From Clusia tigrina (lineage: Eukaryota; Arthropoda; Insecta; Diptera; Clusiidae), in the NCBI GenBank assembly GCA_920105625.2, contig OV050032.1, positions 99,804,542-99,868,541 on the forward strand: a stretch of DNA of 64,000 nucleotides, in the 5' to 3' direction. Position numbers and translations under genes: made by a program. Of the stretch, positions 10,968-23,707 are shown piece after piece. How positions within the stretch are numbered: the stretch's first letter is position 1; each line of letters starts with the position of its first letter. The notes below the pieces were generated by a model. That model was given only the letters and a program-made list of their open reading frames with translations. It was not told where the DNA came from and made no database searches.

Positions 10968-13900
10968 TACCGTATAGAAGTTAGGGGCGTTTGAAGTTTT
11001 ATCAGTGTTTGATTTGGGACTCTAGGGTAGCATAGCTTTGAGCGATGGCTTAAATTGACAAGAGGCTCGGGTACTTCATTGTTACAAAATTTCAAGGTTT
11101 TATGACGCTCCAGTAAAAAGTTACAAGCATTTGTATGTTGCCAACTTTGATAGGTGTAGGACGTACCGTAAAGAAGTTAGGGGCATTTGAAGTTTTATCA
11201 GTGTTTGATTTGGGACTATAGGGTAGCATAGCTTTGAGCGATGGCTTAAATTGACAAGAGGCTCGAGTACTTTATTGTTACAAAACTTCAAGGTTTTATG
11301 ACGCTCCAGTAAAAAGTTACAAGCATTTGTATGTTGCAAACTTTGATAGGTGTAGGACGTACCGTAAAGAAGTTAGGGGCGTTTGAAGTTTTATCAGTGT
11401 TTGATTTGGGACTCAAGGGTAGCATAGCTTTGAGCGATGGCTTAAATTGACAAGAGGCTCGAGTACTTTATTGTTACAAAATATCAAGGTTTTATGACGC
11501 TCCAGTAAAAAGTTACAAGCATTTGTATGTTGCAAACTTTGATAGGTGTAGGACGTACCGTATAGAAGTTAGGGCCATTCGAAGTTTTATCAGTTTTTGA
11601 TTTGGGACTCAAGCGTAGCATAGCTTTGAGCGATAACTTAAATTGACAAGAGGCTCGGGTACTTTATTGTTATAAAATTTCAAAGTTTTATGACGCTCCA
11701 GTAAAAAGTTACAAGCATTTGTATGTTGCAAACTTTGATAGGTGTAGGACGTACCGTATTGAAGTTAGAGCCATTTGAAGTCTTATCAATGTTTGATTTG
11801 GGACTCTAGGGTAGCATAGCTTTGAGCGATGGCTTAAATTGACAAGAGGCTCGGGTACTTCATTGTTACAAAATTTCAAGGTTTTATGACGCTATAGTAA
11901 AAAGTTACAAGCATTTGTATGTTGCAAACTTTGATAGGTGTAGGACGTACCGTATAGAATTTAGGGGCGTTTGAAGTTTTATCAGTGTTTGATTTGGGAC
12001 TCAAGGGTAGCATAGCTTTGAGCGATGGCTTAAATTGACAAGAGGCTCGAGTACTTTATTGTTACAAAATTTCAAGGTTTTATGACGCTCCAGTAAAAAG
12101 TTACAAGCATTTGTATGTTGCAAACTTTGATATTTGTAGGACGTACCGTATAGAAGTTAGGGGCGTTTGAAGTTTTATCAGTGTTTGATTTGGGACTCTA
12201 GGGTAGCATAGCTTTGAGCGATAGCTTAAATTGACAAGAGGCTCGAGTACTTTATTGTTACAAAATTTCAAGGTTTTATGACGCTCCAGTAAAAAGTTAC
12301 AAGCATTTGTATGTTGCCAACTTTGATAGGTGTAGGACGTACCGTATAGAAGTTATGGCCATTTGAAGTTTTATCAGTGTTTGATTTGGGACTCAAGAGT
12401 AGCATAGGTTTGAGCGATGGCTTATATGGACAAGATGCTCGAGTATTTTATTGTTACAAAATTTCAAGGTTTTATGACGCTCCAGTAAAAAGTTACAAGC
12501 ATTTGTATGTTGCAAACTTTGATAGGTGTAGGACGTACCGTATAGAAGTTAGGGGCGTTTGAAGTTTTATCAGTGTTTGATTTGGGACTCTAGGGTAGCA
12601 TAGCTTTGAGCGATGGCTTAAATTGACAAGAGGCTCGGGTACTTCATTGTTACAAAATTTCAAGGTTTTATGACGCTCCAGTAAAAAGTTACAAGCATTT
12701 GTATGTTGCCAACTTTGATAGGTGTAGGACGTACCGTATAGAAGTTAGGGGCATTTGAAGTTTTATCAGTGTTTGATTTGGGACTATAGGGTAGCATAGC
12801 TTTGAGCGATGGCTTAAATTGACAAGAGGCTCGAGTACTTTATTGTTACAAAACTTCAAGGTTTTATGACGCTCCAGTAAAAAGTTACAAGCATTTGTAT
12901 GTTGCAAACTTTGATATTTGTAGGACGTACCGTAAAGAAGTTAGGGGCGTTTGAAGTTTTATCAGTGTTTGATTTGGGACTCTAGGGTAGCATAGCTTTG
13001 AGCGATGGCTTAAATTGACAAGAGGCTCGAGTACTTTATTGTTACAAAATTTCAAGGTTTTATGACGCTCCAGTAAAAAGTTACAAGCATTTGTATGTTG
13101 CCAACTTTGATAGGTGTAGGACGTACCGTATAGAAGTTATGGCCATTTGAAGTTTTATCAGTGTTTGATTTGGGACTCAAGAGTAGCATAGGTTTGAGCG
13201 ATGGCTTATATGGACAAGATGCTCGAGTATTTTATTGTTACAAAATTTCAAGGTTTTATGACACTCCAGTAAAAAGTTACAAGCATTTGAATGTTGCAAA
13301 TTTTGATAGGTGTAGGACGTACCGTACAGAAGTTAGGGGCGTTTGAAGTTTTATCAGTGTTTGATTTGGGACTCAAGGGTAGCATAGCTTTGAGCGATGG
13401 CTTCAATTGACAAGAGGCTCGAGTACTTAAATGTTACAAAATTTCAAGGTTTTATGACGCTCCAGTAAAAAGTTACAAGCATTTGTATGTTGCAAACTTT
13501 GATAGGTGTAGGACGTACTGTATAGAAGTTAGGGGCGTTTGAAGTTTTATCAGTGTTTGATTTGGGACTCTAGGGTAGCATAGCTTTGAGCGATGGCTTA
13601 AATTGACAAGAGGCTCGGGTACTTCATTGTTACAAAATTTCAAGGTTTTATGACGCTCCAGTAAAAAGTTACAAGCATTTGTATGTTGCCAACTTTGATA
13701 GGTGTAGGACGTACCGTAAAGAAGTTAGGGGCATTTGAAGTTTTATCAGTGTTTGATTTGGGACTATAGGGTAGCATAGCTTTGAGCGATGGCTTAAATT
13801 GACAAGAGGCTCGAGTACTTTATTGTTACAAAACTTCAAGGTTTTATGACGCTCCAGTAAAAAGTTACAAGCATTTGTATGTTGCAAACTTTGATAGGTG

Positions 13901-16900
13901 TAGGACGTACCGTAAAGAAGTTAGGGGCGTTTGAAGCTTTATCAGTGTTTGATTTGGGACTCAAGGGTAGCATAGCTTTGAGCGATGGCTTAAATTAACA
14001 AGAGGCTCGAGTACTTTATTGTTACAAAATATCAAGGTTTTATGACGCTCCAGTAAAAAGTTACAAGCATTTGTATGTTGCAAACTTTGATAGGTGTAGG
14101 ACGTACCGTATAGAAGTTAGGGCCATTTGAAGTTTTATCAGTTTTTGATTTGGGACTCAAGCGTAGCATAGCTTTGAGCGATAACTTAAATTGACAAGAG
14201 GCTCGGGTACTTTATTGTTACAAAATTTCAAAGTTTTATGACGCTCCAGTAAAAAGTTACAAGCATTTGTATGTTGCAAACTTTGATAGGTGTAGGACGT
14301 ACCGTATTGAAGTTAGAGCCATTTGAAGTCTTATCAGTGTTTGATTTGGGACTCTAGGGTAGCATAGCTTTGAGCGATGGCTTAAATTGACAAGAGGCTC
14401 GAGTACTTAATTGTTACAAAATTTCAAGGTTTTTTGACGCTCCAGTAAAAATATTCAAGCATTTGTATGTTGCAAACTTTGATAGGTGTAGGACGTACCG
14501 TATAGAATTTAGGGGCGTTTGAAGTTTTATCAGTGTTTGATTTGGGACTCAAGGGTAGCATAGCTTTGAGCGATGGCTTAAATTGACAAGAGGCTCGAGT
14601 ACTTTATTGTTACAAAATTTCAAGGTTTTATGACGCTCCAGTAAAAAGTTATAAGCATTTGTATGTTGCAAACTTTGATATTTGTAGGACGTACCGAATA
14701 GAAGTTAGGGGCGTTTGAAGTTTTATCAGTGTTTGATTTGGGACTCTAGGGTAGCATAGCTTTGAGCGATATCTTAAATTGACAAGAGGCTCGAGTACTT
14801 TATTGTTACAAAATTTCAAGGTTTTATGACGCTCCAGTAAAAAGTTACAAGCATTTGTATGTTGCCAACTTTGATAGGTGTAGGACGTACCGTATAGAAG
14901 TTATGGCCATTTGAAGTTTTATCAGTGTTTGATTTGGGACTCAAGAGTAGCATAGGTTTGAGCGATGGCTTATATGGACAAGATGCTCGAGTATTTTATT
15001 GTTACAAAATTTCAAGGTTTTATGACACTCCAGTAAAAAGTTACAAGTATTTGAATGTTGCAAATTTTGATAGGTGTAGGACGTACCGTACAGAAGTTAG
15101 GGGCGTTTGAAGTTTTATCAGTGTTTGATTTGGGACTCAAGGGTAGCATAGCTTTGAGCGATGGCTTAAATTGACAAGAGGCTCGAGTACTTTATTGTTA
15201 CAAAACTTCAAGGTTTTATGACGCTCCAGTAAAAAGTTACAAGCATTTGTATGTTGCAAACTTTGATATTTGTAGGACGTACCGTAAAGAAGTTAGGGGC
15301 GTTTGAAGTTTTATCAGTGTTTGATTTGGGACTCTAGGGTAGCATAGCTTTGAGCGATAGCTTAAATTGACAAGAGGCTCGAGTACTTTATTGTTACAAA
15401 ATTTCAAGGTTTTATGACGCTCCAGTAAAAAGTTACAAGCATTTGTATGTTGCCAACTTTGATAGGTGTAGGACGTACCGTATAGAAGTTATGGCCATTT
15501 GAAGTTTTATCAGTGTTTGATTTGGGACTCAAGAGTAGCATAGGTTTGAGCGATGGCTTATATGGACAAGATGCTCGAGTATTTTATTGTTACAAAATTT
15601 CAAGGTTTTATGACACTCCAGTAAAAAGTTACAAGCATTTGAATGTTGCAAATTTTGATAGGTGTAGGACGTACCGTACAGAAGTTAGGGGCGTTTGAAG
15701 TTTTATCAGTGTTTGATTTGGGACTCAAGGGTAGCATAGCTTTGAGCGATGGCTTAAATTGACAAGAGGCTCGAGTACTTTATTGTTACAAAATTTCAAG
15801 GTTTTATGACGCTCCAGTAAAAAGTTACAAGCATTTGTATGTTGCCAACTTTGATAGGTGTAGGACGTACCGTATAGAAGTTATGGCCATTTGAAGTTTT
15901 ATCAGTGTTTGATTTGGGACTCAAGAGTAGCATAGGTTTGAGCGATGGCTTATATGGACAAGATGCTCGAGTATTTTATTGTTACAAAATTTCAAGGTTT
16001 TATGACACTCCAGTAAAAAGTTACAAGCATTTGTATGTTGCAAACTTTGATAGGTGTAGGACGTACCGTATAGAAGTTAGGGGCATTTGAAGTTTTATCA
16101 GTGTTTGATTTGGGACTCTAGGGTAGCATAGCTTTGAGCGATGGCTTAAATTGACAAGAGGCTCGGGTACTTCATTGTTACAAAATTTCAAGGTTTTATA
16201 ACGCGCCAGTAAAAAGTTACAAGCATTTGTATGTTGCCAACTTTGATAGGTGTAGGACGTACCGTAAAGAAGTTAGGGGCATTTGAAGTTTTATCAGTGT
16301 TTGATTTGGGACTATAGGGTAGCATAGCTTTGAGCGATGGCTTAAATTGACAAGAGGCTCGAGTACTTTATTGTTACAAAACTTCAAGGTTTTATGACGC
16401 TCCAGTAAAAAGTTACAAGCATTTGTATGTTGCAAACTTTGATATTTGTAGGACGTACCGTAAAGAAGTTAGGGGCGTTTGAAGTTTTATCAGTGTTTGA
16501 TTTGGGACTCTAGGGTAGCATAGCTTTGAGCGATAGCTTAAATTGACAAGAGGCTCGAGTACTTTATTGTTACAAACTTTCAAGGTTTTATGACGCTCCA
16601 GTAAAAAGTTACAAGCATTTGTATGTTGCCAACTTTGATAGGTGTAGGACGTACCGTATAGAAGTTATGGCCAATTGAAGTTTTATCAGTGTTTGATTTG
16701 GGACTCAAGAGTAGCATAGGTTTGAGCGATGGCTTATATGGACAAGATGCTCGAGTATTTTATTGTTACAAAATTTCAAGGTTTTATGACACTCCAGTAA
16801 AAAGTTACAAGCATTTGAATGTTGCAAATTTTGATAGGTGTAGGACGTACCGTACAGAAGTTAGGGGCGTTTGAAGTTTTATCAGTGTTTGATTTGGGAC

Positions 16901-19900
16901 TCAAGGGTAGCATAGCTTTGAGCGATGGCTTCAATTGACAAGAGGCTCGAGTACTTAAATGTTACAAAATTTCAAGGTTTTATGACGCTCCAGTAAAAAG
17001 TTACAAGCATTTGTATGTTGCAAACTTTGATAGGTGTAGGACGTACCGTATAGAAGTTAGGGGCGTTTGAAGTTTTATCAGTGTTTGATTTGGGACTCTA
17101 GGGTAGCATAGCTTTGAGCGATGGCTTAAATTGACAAGAGGCTCGGGTACTTCATTGTTACAAAATTTCAAGGTTTTATGACGCTCCAGTAAAAAGTTAC
17201 AAGCATTTGTATGTTGCCAACTTTGATAGGTGTAGGACGTACCGTAAAGAAGTTAGGGGCATTAGAAGTTTTATCAGTGTTTGATTTGGGACTATAGGGT
17301 AGCATAGCTTTGAGCGATGGCTTAAATTGACAAGAGGCTCGAGTACTTTATTGTTACAAAACTTCAAGGTTTTATGACGCTCCAGTAAAAAGTTACAAGC
17401 ATTTGTATGTTGCAAACTTTGATAGGTGTAGGACGTACCGTAAAGAAGTTAGGGGCGTTTGAAGCTTTATCAGTGTTTGATTTGGGACTCAAGGGTAGCA
17501 TAGCTTTGAGCGATAGCTTAAATTGACAAGAGGCTCGAGTACTTTATTGTTACAAAATTTCAAGGTTTTATGACGCTCCAGTAAAAAGTTACAAGCATTT
17601 GTATGTTGCCAACTTTGATAGGTGTAGGACGTACCGTATAGAAGTTATGGCCATTTGAAGTTTTATCAGTGTTTGATTTGGGACTCAAGAAAAGCATAGG
17701 TTTGAGCGATGGCTTATATGGACAAGATGCTCGAGTATTTTATTGTTACAAAATTTCAAGGTTTTATGACACTCCAGTAAAAAGTTACAAGCATTTGAAT
17801 GTTGCAAATTTTGATAGGTGTAGGACGTACCGTACAGAAGTTAGGGGCGTTTGAAGTTTTATCAGTGTTTGATTTGGGACTCAAGGGTAGCATAGCTTTG
17901 AGCGACGGCTTCAATTGACAAGAGGCTCGAGTACTTAAATGTTACAAAATTTCAAGGTTTTATGACGCTCCAGTAAAAAGTTACAAGCATTTGTATGTTG
18001 CAAACTTTGATAGGTGTAGGACGTACCGTATAGAAGTTAGGGGCGTTTGAAGTTTTATCAGTGTTTGATTTGGGACTCTAGGGTAGCATAGCTTTGAGCG
18101 ATGGCTTAAATTGACAAGAGGCTCGGGTACTTCATTGTTACAAAATTTCAAGGTTTTATGACGCTCCAGTAAAAAGTTACAAGCATTTGTATGTTGCCAA
18201 CTTTGATAGCTGTAGGACGTACCGTAAAGAAGTTAGGGGCATTTGAAGTTTTATCAGTGTTTGATTTGGGACTATAGGGTAGCATAGCTTTGAGCGATGG
18301 CTTAAATTGACAAGAGGCTCGAGTACTTTATTGTTACAAAACTTCAAGGTTTTATGACGCTCCAGTAAAAAGTTACAAGCATTTGTATGTTGCAAACTTT
18401 GATAGGTGTAGCACGTACCGTAAAGAAGTTAGGGGCGTTTGAAGCTTTATCAGTGTTTGATTTGGGACTCAAGGGTAGCATAGCTTTGAGCGATGGCTTA
18501 AATTGACAAGAGGCTCGAGTACTTTATTGTTACAAAATATCAAGGTTTTATGACGCTCCAGTAAAAAGTTACAAGCATTTGTATGTTGCAAACTTTGATA
18601 GGTGTAGGACGTACCGTATAGAAGTTAGGGCCATTTGAAGTTTTATCAGTTTTTGATTTGGGACTCAAGCGTAGCATAGCTTTGAGCGATAACTTAAATT
18701 GACAAGAGGCTCGGGTTCTTTATTGTTACAAAATTTCAAAGTTTTATGACGCTCCAGTAAAAAGTTACAAGCATTTGTATGTTGCAAAGTTTGATAGGTG
18801 TAGGACGTACCGTATAGAAGTTAGAGCCATTTGAAGTTTTATCAGTGTTTTATTTGGGACTCTAGGGTAGCATAGCTTTGAGCGATGGCTTAAATTGACA
18901 AGAGGCTCGAGTACTTAATTGTTACAAAATTTCAAGGTTTTTTGACGCTCCAGTAAAAAGATTCAAGCATTTGTATGTTGCAAACTTTGATAGGTGTAGG
19001 ACGTACCGTATAGAATTTAGGGGCGTTTGAAGTTTTATCAGTGTTTGATTTGGGACTCAAGGGTAGCATAGCTTTGAGCGATGGCTTAAATTGACAAGAG
19101 GCTCGAGTACTTTATTGTTACAAAATTTCAAGGTTTTATGACGCTCCAGTAAAAAGTTACAAGCATTTGTATGTTGCAAACTTTGATATTTGTAGGACGT
19201 ACCGTATAGAAGTTAGGGGCGTTTGAAGTTTTATCAGTGTTTGATTTGGGACTCTAGGGTAGCATAGCTTTGAGCGATAGCTTAAATTGACAAGAGGCTC
19301 GAGTACTTTATTGTTACAAAATTTCAAGGTTTTATGATGCTCCAGTAAAAAGTTACAAGCATTTGTATGTTGCCAACTTTGATAGGTGTAGGACGTACCG
19401 TATAGAAGTTATGGCCATTTGAAGTTTTATCAGTGTTTCATTTGGGACTCAAGAGTAGCATAGGTTTGAGCGATGGCTTATATGGACAAGATGCTCGAGA
19501 ATTTTATTGTTACAAAATTTCAAGGTTTTATGACACTCCAGTAAAAAGTTACAAGCATTTGAATGTTGCAAATTTTGATAGGTGTAGGACGTACCGTACA
19601 GAAGTTAGGGGCGTTTGAAGTTTTATCAGTGTTTGATTTGGGACTCAAGGGTAGCATAGCTTTGAGCGATGGCTTCAATTGACAAGAGGCTCGAGTACTT
19701 AAATGTTACAAAATTTCAAGGTTTTATGACGCTCCAGTAAAAAGTTACAAGCATTTGTATGTTGCAAACTTTGATAGGTGTAGGACGTACCGTATAGAAG
19801 TTAGGGGCGTTTGAAGTTTTATCAGTGTTTGATTTGGGACTCTAGGGTAGCATAGCTTTGAGCGATGGCTTAAATTGACAAGAGGCTCGAGTACTTAATT

Positions 19901-20571
19901 GTTACAAAATTTCAAGGTTTTTTGACGCTCCAGTAAAAAGATTCAAGCATTTGTATGTTGCAAACTTTGATAGGTGTAGGACGTACCGTATAGAATTTAG
20001 GGCCATTTGAAGTTTTATCAGTGTTTGATTTGGGACTCTAGGGTAGCATAGCTTTGAGCGATAGCTTAAATTGACAAGAGGCTCGAGTACTTTATTGTTA
20101 CAAAATTTCAAGGTTTTATGACGCTCCAGTAAAAAGTTACAAGCATTTGTATGTTGCAAACTTTGAAATTTGTGGGACGTACCGTATAGAAGTTAGAGCC
20201 ATTTGAAGTTTTATCAGTGTTTGATTTGGGACTCTAGGGTAGCATAGCTTTGAGCGATAGCTTAAATTGACAAGAGGCTCGAGTACTTTATTGTTACAGA
20301 ATTTCAAGGTTTTATGACGCTCCAGTAAAAAGTTACAAGCATTTGTATGTTGCCAACTTTGATAGGTGTAGGACGTACCGTATAGAATTTAGGGCCATTT
20401 GAAGTTTTATCAGTTTTTGATTTGGGACTCAAGCGTAGCATAGCTTTGAGCGATAACTTAAATTGACAAGAGGCTCGGGTACTTTATTGTTACAAAATTT
20501 CAAAGTTTTATGACGCTCCAGTAAAAAGTTACAAGCATTTGTATGTTGCAAACTTTGATAGGTGTAGGACG
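10968..20571. repeat. Array region with interspersed Y and J monomer subtypes (49 units)
   Basis: The region has 49 units with no phase break. Two diagnostic monomers appear here for the first time. J-type has GGGGCATTTG, GACTATAGGG and AAAACTTCAAGG, seen at about 11.2, 12.75, 13.73, 16.28, 17.26 and 18.24 kb. Y-type has AAGAGTAGCATAGG plus TTATATGGACAAGATG, in units starting at 12340, 13124, 14888, 15476, 15868, 16652, 17632 and 19396. Repeats of 4, 5 and 9 monomers overlap, for example J units 980 bp apart from about 16.2 to 18.2 kb. Segment 12.7-14.6 kb matches 23.3-25.2 kb at 54 monomers distance. Segments 14.9-16.9 and 15.9-20.1 kb match downstream DNA 16-17 kb away. Confidence 0.75.
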
Positions 20572-22139
20572 TACCGTATTGAAGTTAGAGCCATTTGAAG
20601 TCTTATCAATGTTTGATTTGGGACTCTAGGGTAGCATAGCTTTGAGCGATGGCTTAAATTGACAAGAGGCTCGAGTACTTAATTGTTACAAAATTTCAAG
20701 GTTTTTTGACGCTCCAGTAAAAATATTCAAGCACTTGTATGTTGCAAACTTTGATAGGTGTAGGACGTACCGTATAGAATTTAGGGGCGTTTGAAGTTTT
20801 ATCAGTGTTTGATTTGGGACTCAAGGGTAGCATAGCTTTGAGCGATGGCTTAAATTGACAAGAGGCTCGAGTACTTTATTGTTACAAAATTTCAAGGTTT
20901 TATGACGCTCCAGTAAAAAGTTACAAGCATTTGTATGTTGCAAACTTTGATATTTGTAGGACGTACCGTATAGAAGTTAGGGGCGTTTGAAGTTTTATCA
21001 GTGTTTGATTTGGGACTCTAGGGTAGCATAGCTTTGAGCCATAGCTTAAATTGACAAGAGGCTCGAGTACTTTATTGTTACAAAATTTCAAGGTTTTATG
21101 ACGCTCCAGTAAAAAGTTACAAGCATTTGTATGTTGCCAACTTTGATAGGTGTAGGACGTACCGTATAGAAGTTATGGCCATTTGAAGTTTTATCAGTGT
21201 TTGATTTGGGACTCAAGAGTAGCATAGGTTTGAGCGATGGCTTATATGGACAAGATGCTCGAGTATTTTATTGTTACAAAATTTCAAGGTTTTATGACAC
21301 TCCAGTAAAAAGTTACAAGTAATTGAATGTTGCAAATTTTGATAGGTGTAGGACGTACCGTACAGAAGTTAGGGGCGTTTGAAGTTTTATCAGTGTTTGA
21401 TTTGGGACTCAAGGGTAGCATAGCTTTGAGCGATGGCTTCAATTGACAAGAGGCTCGAGTACTTAAATGTTACAAAATTTCAAGGTTTTATGACGCTCCA
21501 GTAAAAAGTTACAAGCATTTGTATGTTGCAAACTTTGATAGGTGTAGGACGTACCGTATAGAAGTTAGGGGCGTTTGAAGTTTTATCAGTGTTTGATTTG
21601 GGACTCTAGGGTAGCATAGCTTTGAGCGATGGCTTAAATTGACAAGAGGCTCGGGTACTTCATTGTTACAAAATTTCAAGGTTTTATGACGCTCCAGTAA
21701 AAAGTTACAAGCATTTGTATGTTGCCAACTTTGATAGGTGTAGGACGTACCGTAAAGAAGTTAGGGGCATTTGAAGTTTTATCAGTGTTTGATTTGGGAC
21801 TATAGGGTAGCATAGCTTTGAGCGATGGCTTAAATTGACAAGAGGCTCGAGTACTTTATTGTTACAAAACTTCAAGGTTTTATGACGCTCCAGTAAAAAG
21901 TTACAAGCATTTGTATGTTGCAAACTTTGATATTTGTAGGACGTACCGTAAAGAAGTTAGGGGCGTTTGAAGTTTTATCAGTGTTTGATTTGGGACTCTA
22001 GGGTAGCATAGCTTTGAGCGATAGCTTAAATTGACAAGAGGCTCGAGTACTTTATTGTTACAAAATTTCAAGGTTTTATGACGCTCCAGTAAAAAGTTAC
22101 AAGCATTTGTATGTTGCCAACTTTGATAGGTGTAGGACG
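20572..22139. repeat. 8-monomer HOR, copy 1
   Basis: This block is 1568 bp long (8 x 196) and is followed directly by a close copy. Markers are AAAATATTCAAGC (about 20720), GAATTTAGGGGCG (about 20778), a Y unit with the rare AAGTAATTGAATG (about 21318, which closes the Y frame early), a CTTAAATG unit (about 21460) and a J unit (about 21808). A private change is GAGCCATAGC at about 21036. Confidence 0.75.
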
Positions 22140-23707
22140 TACCGTATAGAAGTTATGGCCATTTGAAGTTTTATCAGTGTTTGATTTGGGACTCTAGGGT
22201 AGCATAGCTTTGAGCGATGGCTTAAATTGACAAGAGGCTCGAGTACTTAATTGTTACAAAATTTCAAGGTTTTTTGACGCTCCAGTAAAAATATGCAAGC
22301 ATTTGTATGTTGCAAACTTTGATAGGTGTAGGACGTACCGTATAGAATTTAGGGGCGTTTGAAGTTTTATCAGTGTTTGATTTGGGACTCAAGGGTAGCA
22401 TAGCTTTGAGCGATGGCTTAAATTGACAAGAGGCTCGAGTACTTTATTGTTACAAAATTTCAAGGTTTTATGACGCTCCAGTAAAAAGTTACAAGCATTT
22501 GTATGTTGCAAACTTTGATATTTGTAGGACGTACCGTATAGAAGTTAGGGGCGTTTGAAGTTTTATCAGTGTTTGATTTGGGACTCTAGGGTAGCATAGC
22601 TTTGAGCGATAGCTTAAATTGACAAGAGGCTCGAGTACTTTATTGTTACAAAATTTCAAGGTTTTATGACGCTCCAGTAGAAAGTTACAAGCATTTGTAT
22701 GTTGCCAACTTTGATAGGTGGAGGACGTACCGTATAGAAGTTATGGCCATTTGAAGTTTTATCAGTGTTTGATTTGGGACTCAAGAGTAGCATAGGTTTG
22801 AGCGATGGCTTATATGGACAAGATGCTCGAGTATTTTATTGTTACAAAATTTCAAGGTTTTATGACACTCCAGTAAAAAGTTACAAGTAATTGAATGTTG
22901 CAAATTTTGATAGGTGTAGGACGTACCGTACAGAAGTTAGGGGCGTTTGAAGTTTTATCAGTGTTTGATTTGGGACTCAAGGGTAGCATAGCTTTGAGCG
23001 ATGGCTTCAATTGACAAGAGGCTCGAGTACTTAAATGTTACAAAATTTCAAGGTTTTATGACGCTCCAGTAAAAAGTTACAAGCATTTGTATGTTGCAAA
23101 CTTTGATAGGTGTAGGACGTACCGTATAGAAGTTAGGGGCGTTTGAAGTTTTATCAGTGTTTGATTTGGGACTCTAGGGTAGCAAAGCTTTGAGCGATGG
23201 CTTAAATTGACAAGAGGCTCGGGTACTTCATTGTTACAAAATTTCAAGGTTTTATGACGCTCCAGTAAAAAGTTACAAGCATTTGTATGTTGCCAACTTT
23301 GATAGGTGTAGGACGTACCGTAAAGAAGTTAGGGGCATTTGAAGTTTTATCAGTGTTTGATTTGGGACTATAGGGTAGCATAGCTTTGAGCGATGGCTTA
23401 AATTGACAAGAGGCTCGAGTACTTTATTGTTACAAAACTTCAAGGTTTTATGACGCTCCAGTAAAAAGTTACAAGCATTTGTATGTTGCAAACTTTGATA
23501 TTTGTAGGACGTACCGTAAAGAAGTTAGGGGCGTTTGAAGTTTTATCAGTGTTTGATTTGGGACTCTAGGGTAGCATAGCTTTGAGCGATAGCTTAAATT
23601 GACAAGAGGCTCGAGTACTTTATTGTTACAAAATTTCAAGGTTTTATGACGCTCCAGTAAAAAGTTACAAGCATTTGTATGTTGCCAACTTTGATAGGTG
23701 TAGGACG
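22140..23707. repeat. 8-monomer HOR, copy 2
   Basis: This is the tandem duplicate of the previous block, again 1568 bp. It has the rare AAGTAATTGAATG Y unit at about 22886, exactly 8 monomers downstream of the first. The same order of AAATAT..CAAGC, GAATTTAGGGGCG, Y, CTTAAATG and J units follows. Private changes include CAGTAGAAAG (about 22675), GTGGAGGACG (about 22718) and AGCAAAGC (about 23182). The rare AATTG variant is seen only in these two copies, so the duplication is recent relative to that mutation. Confidence 0.8.
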
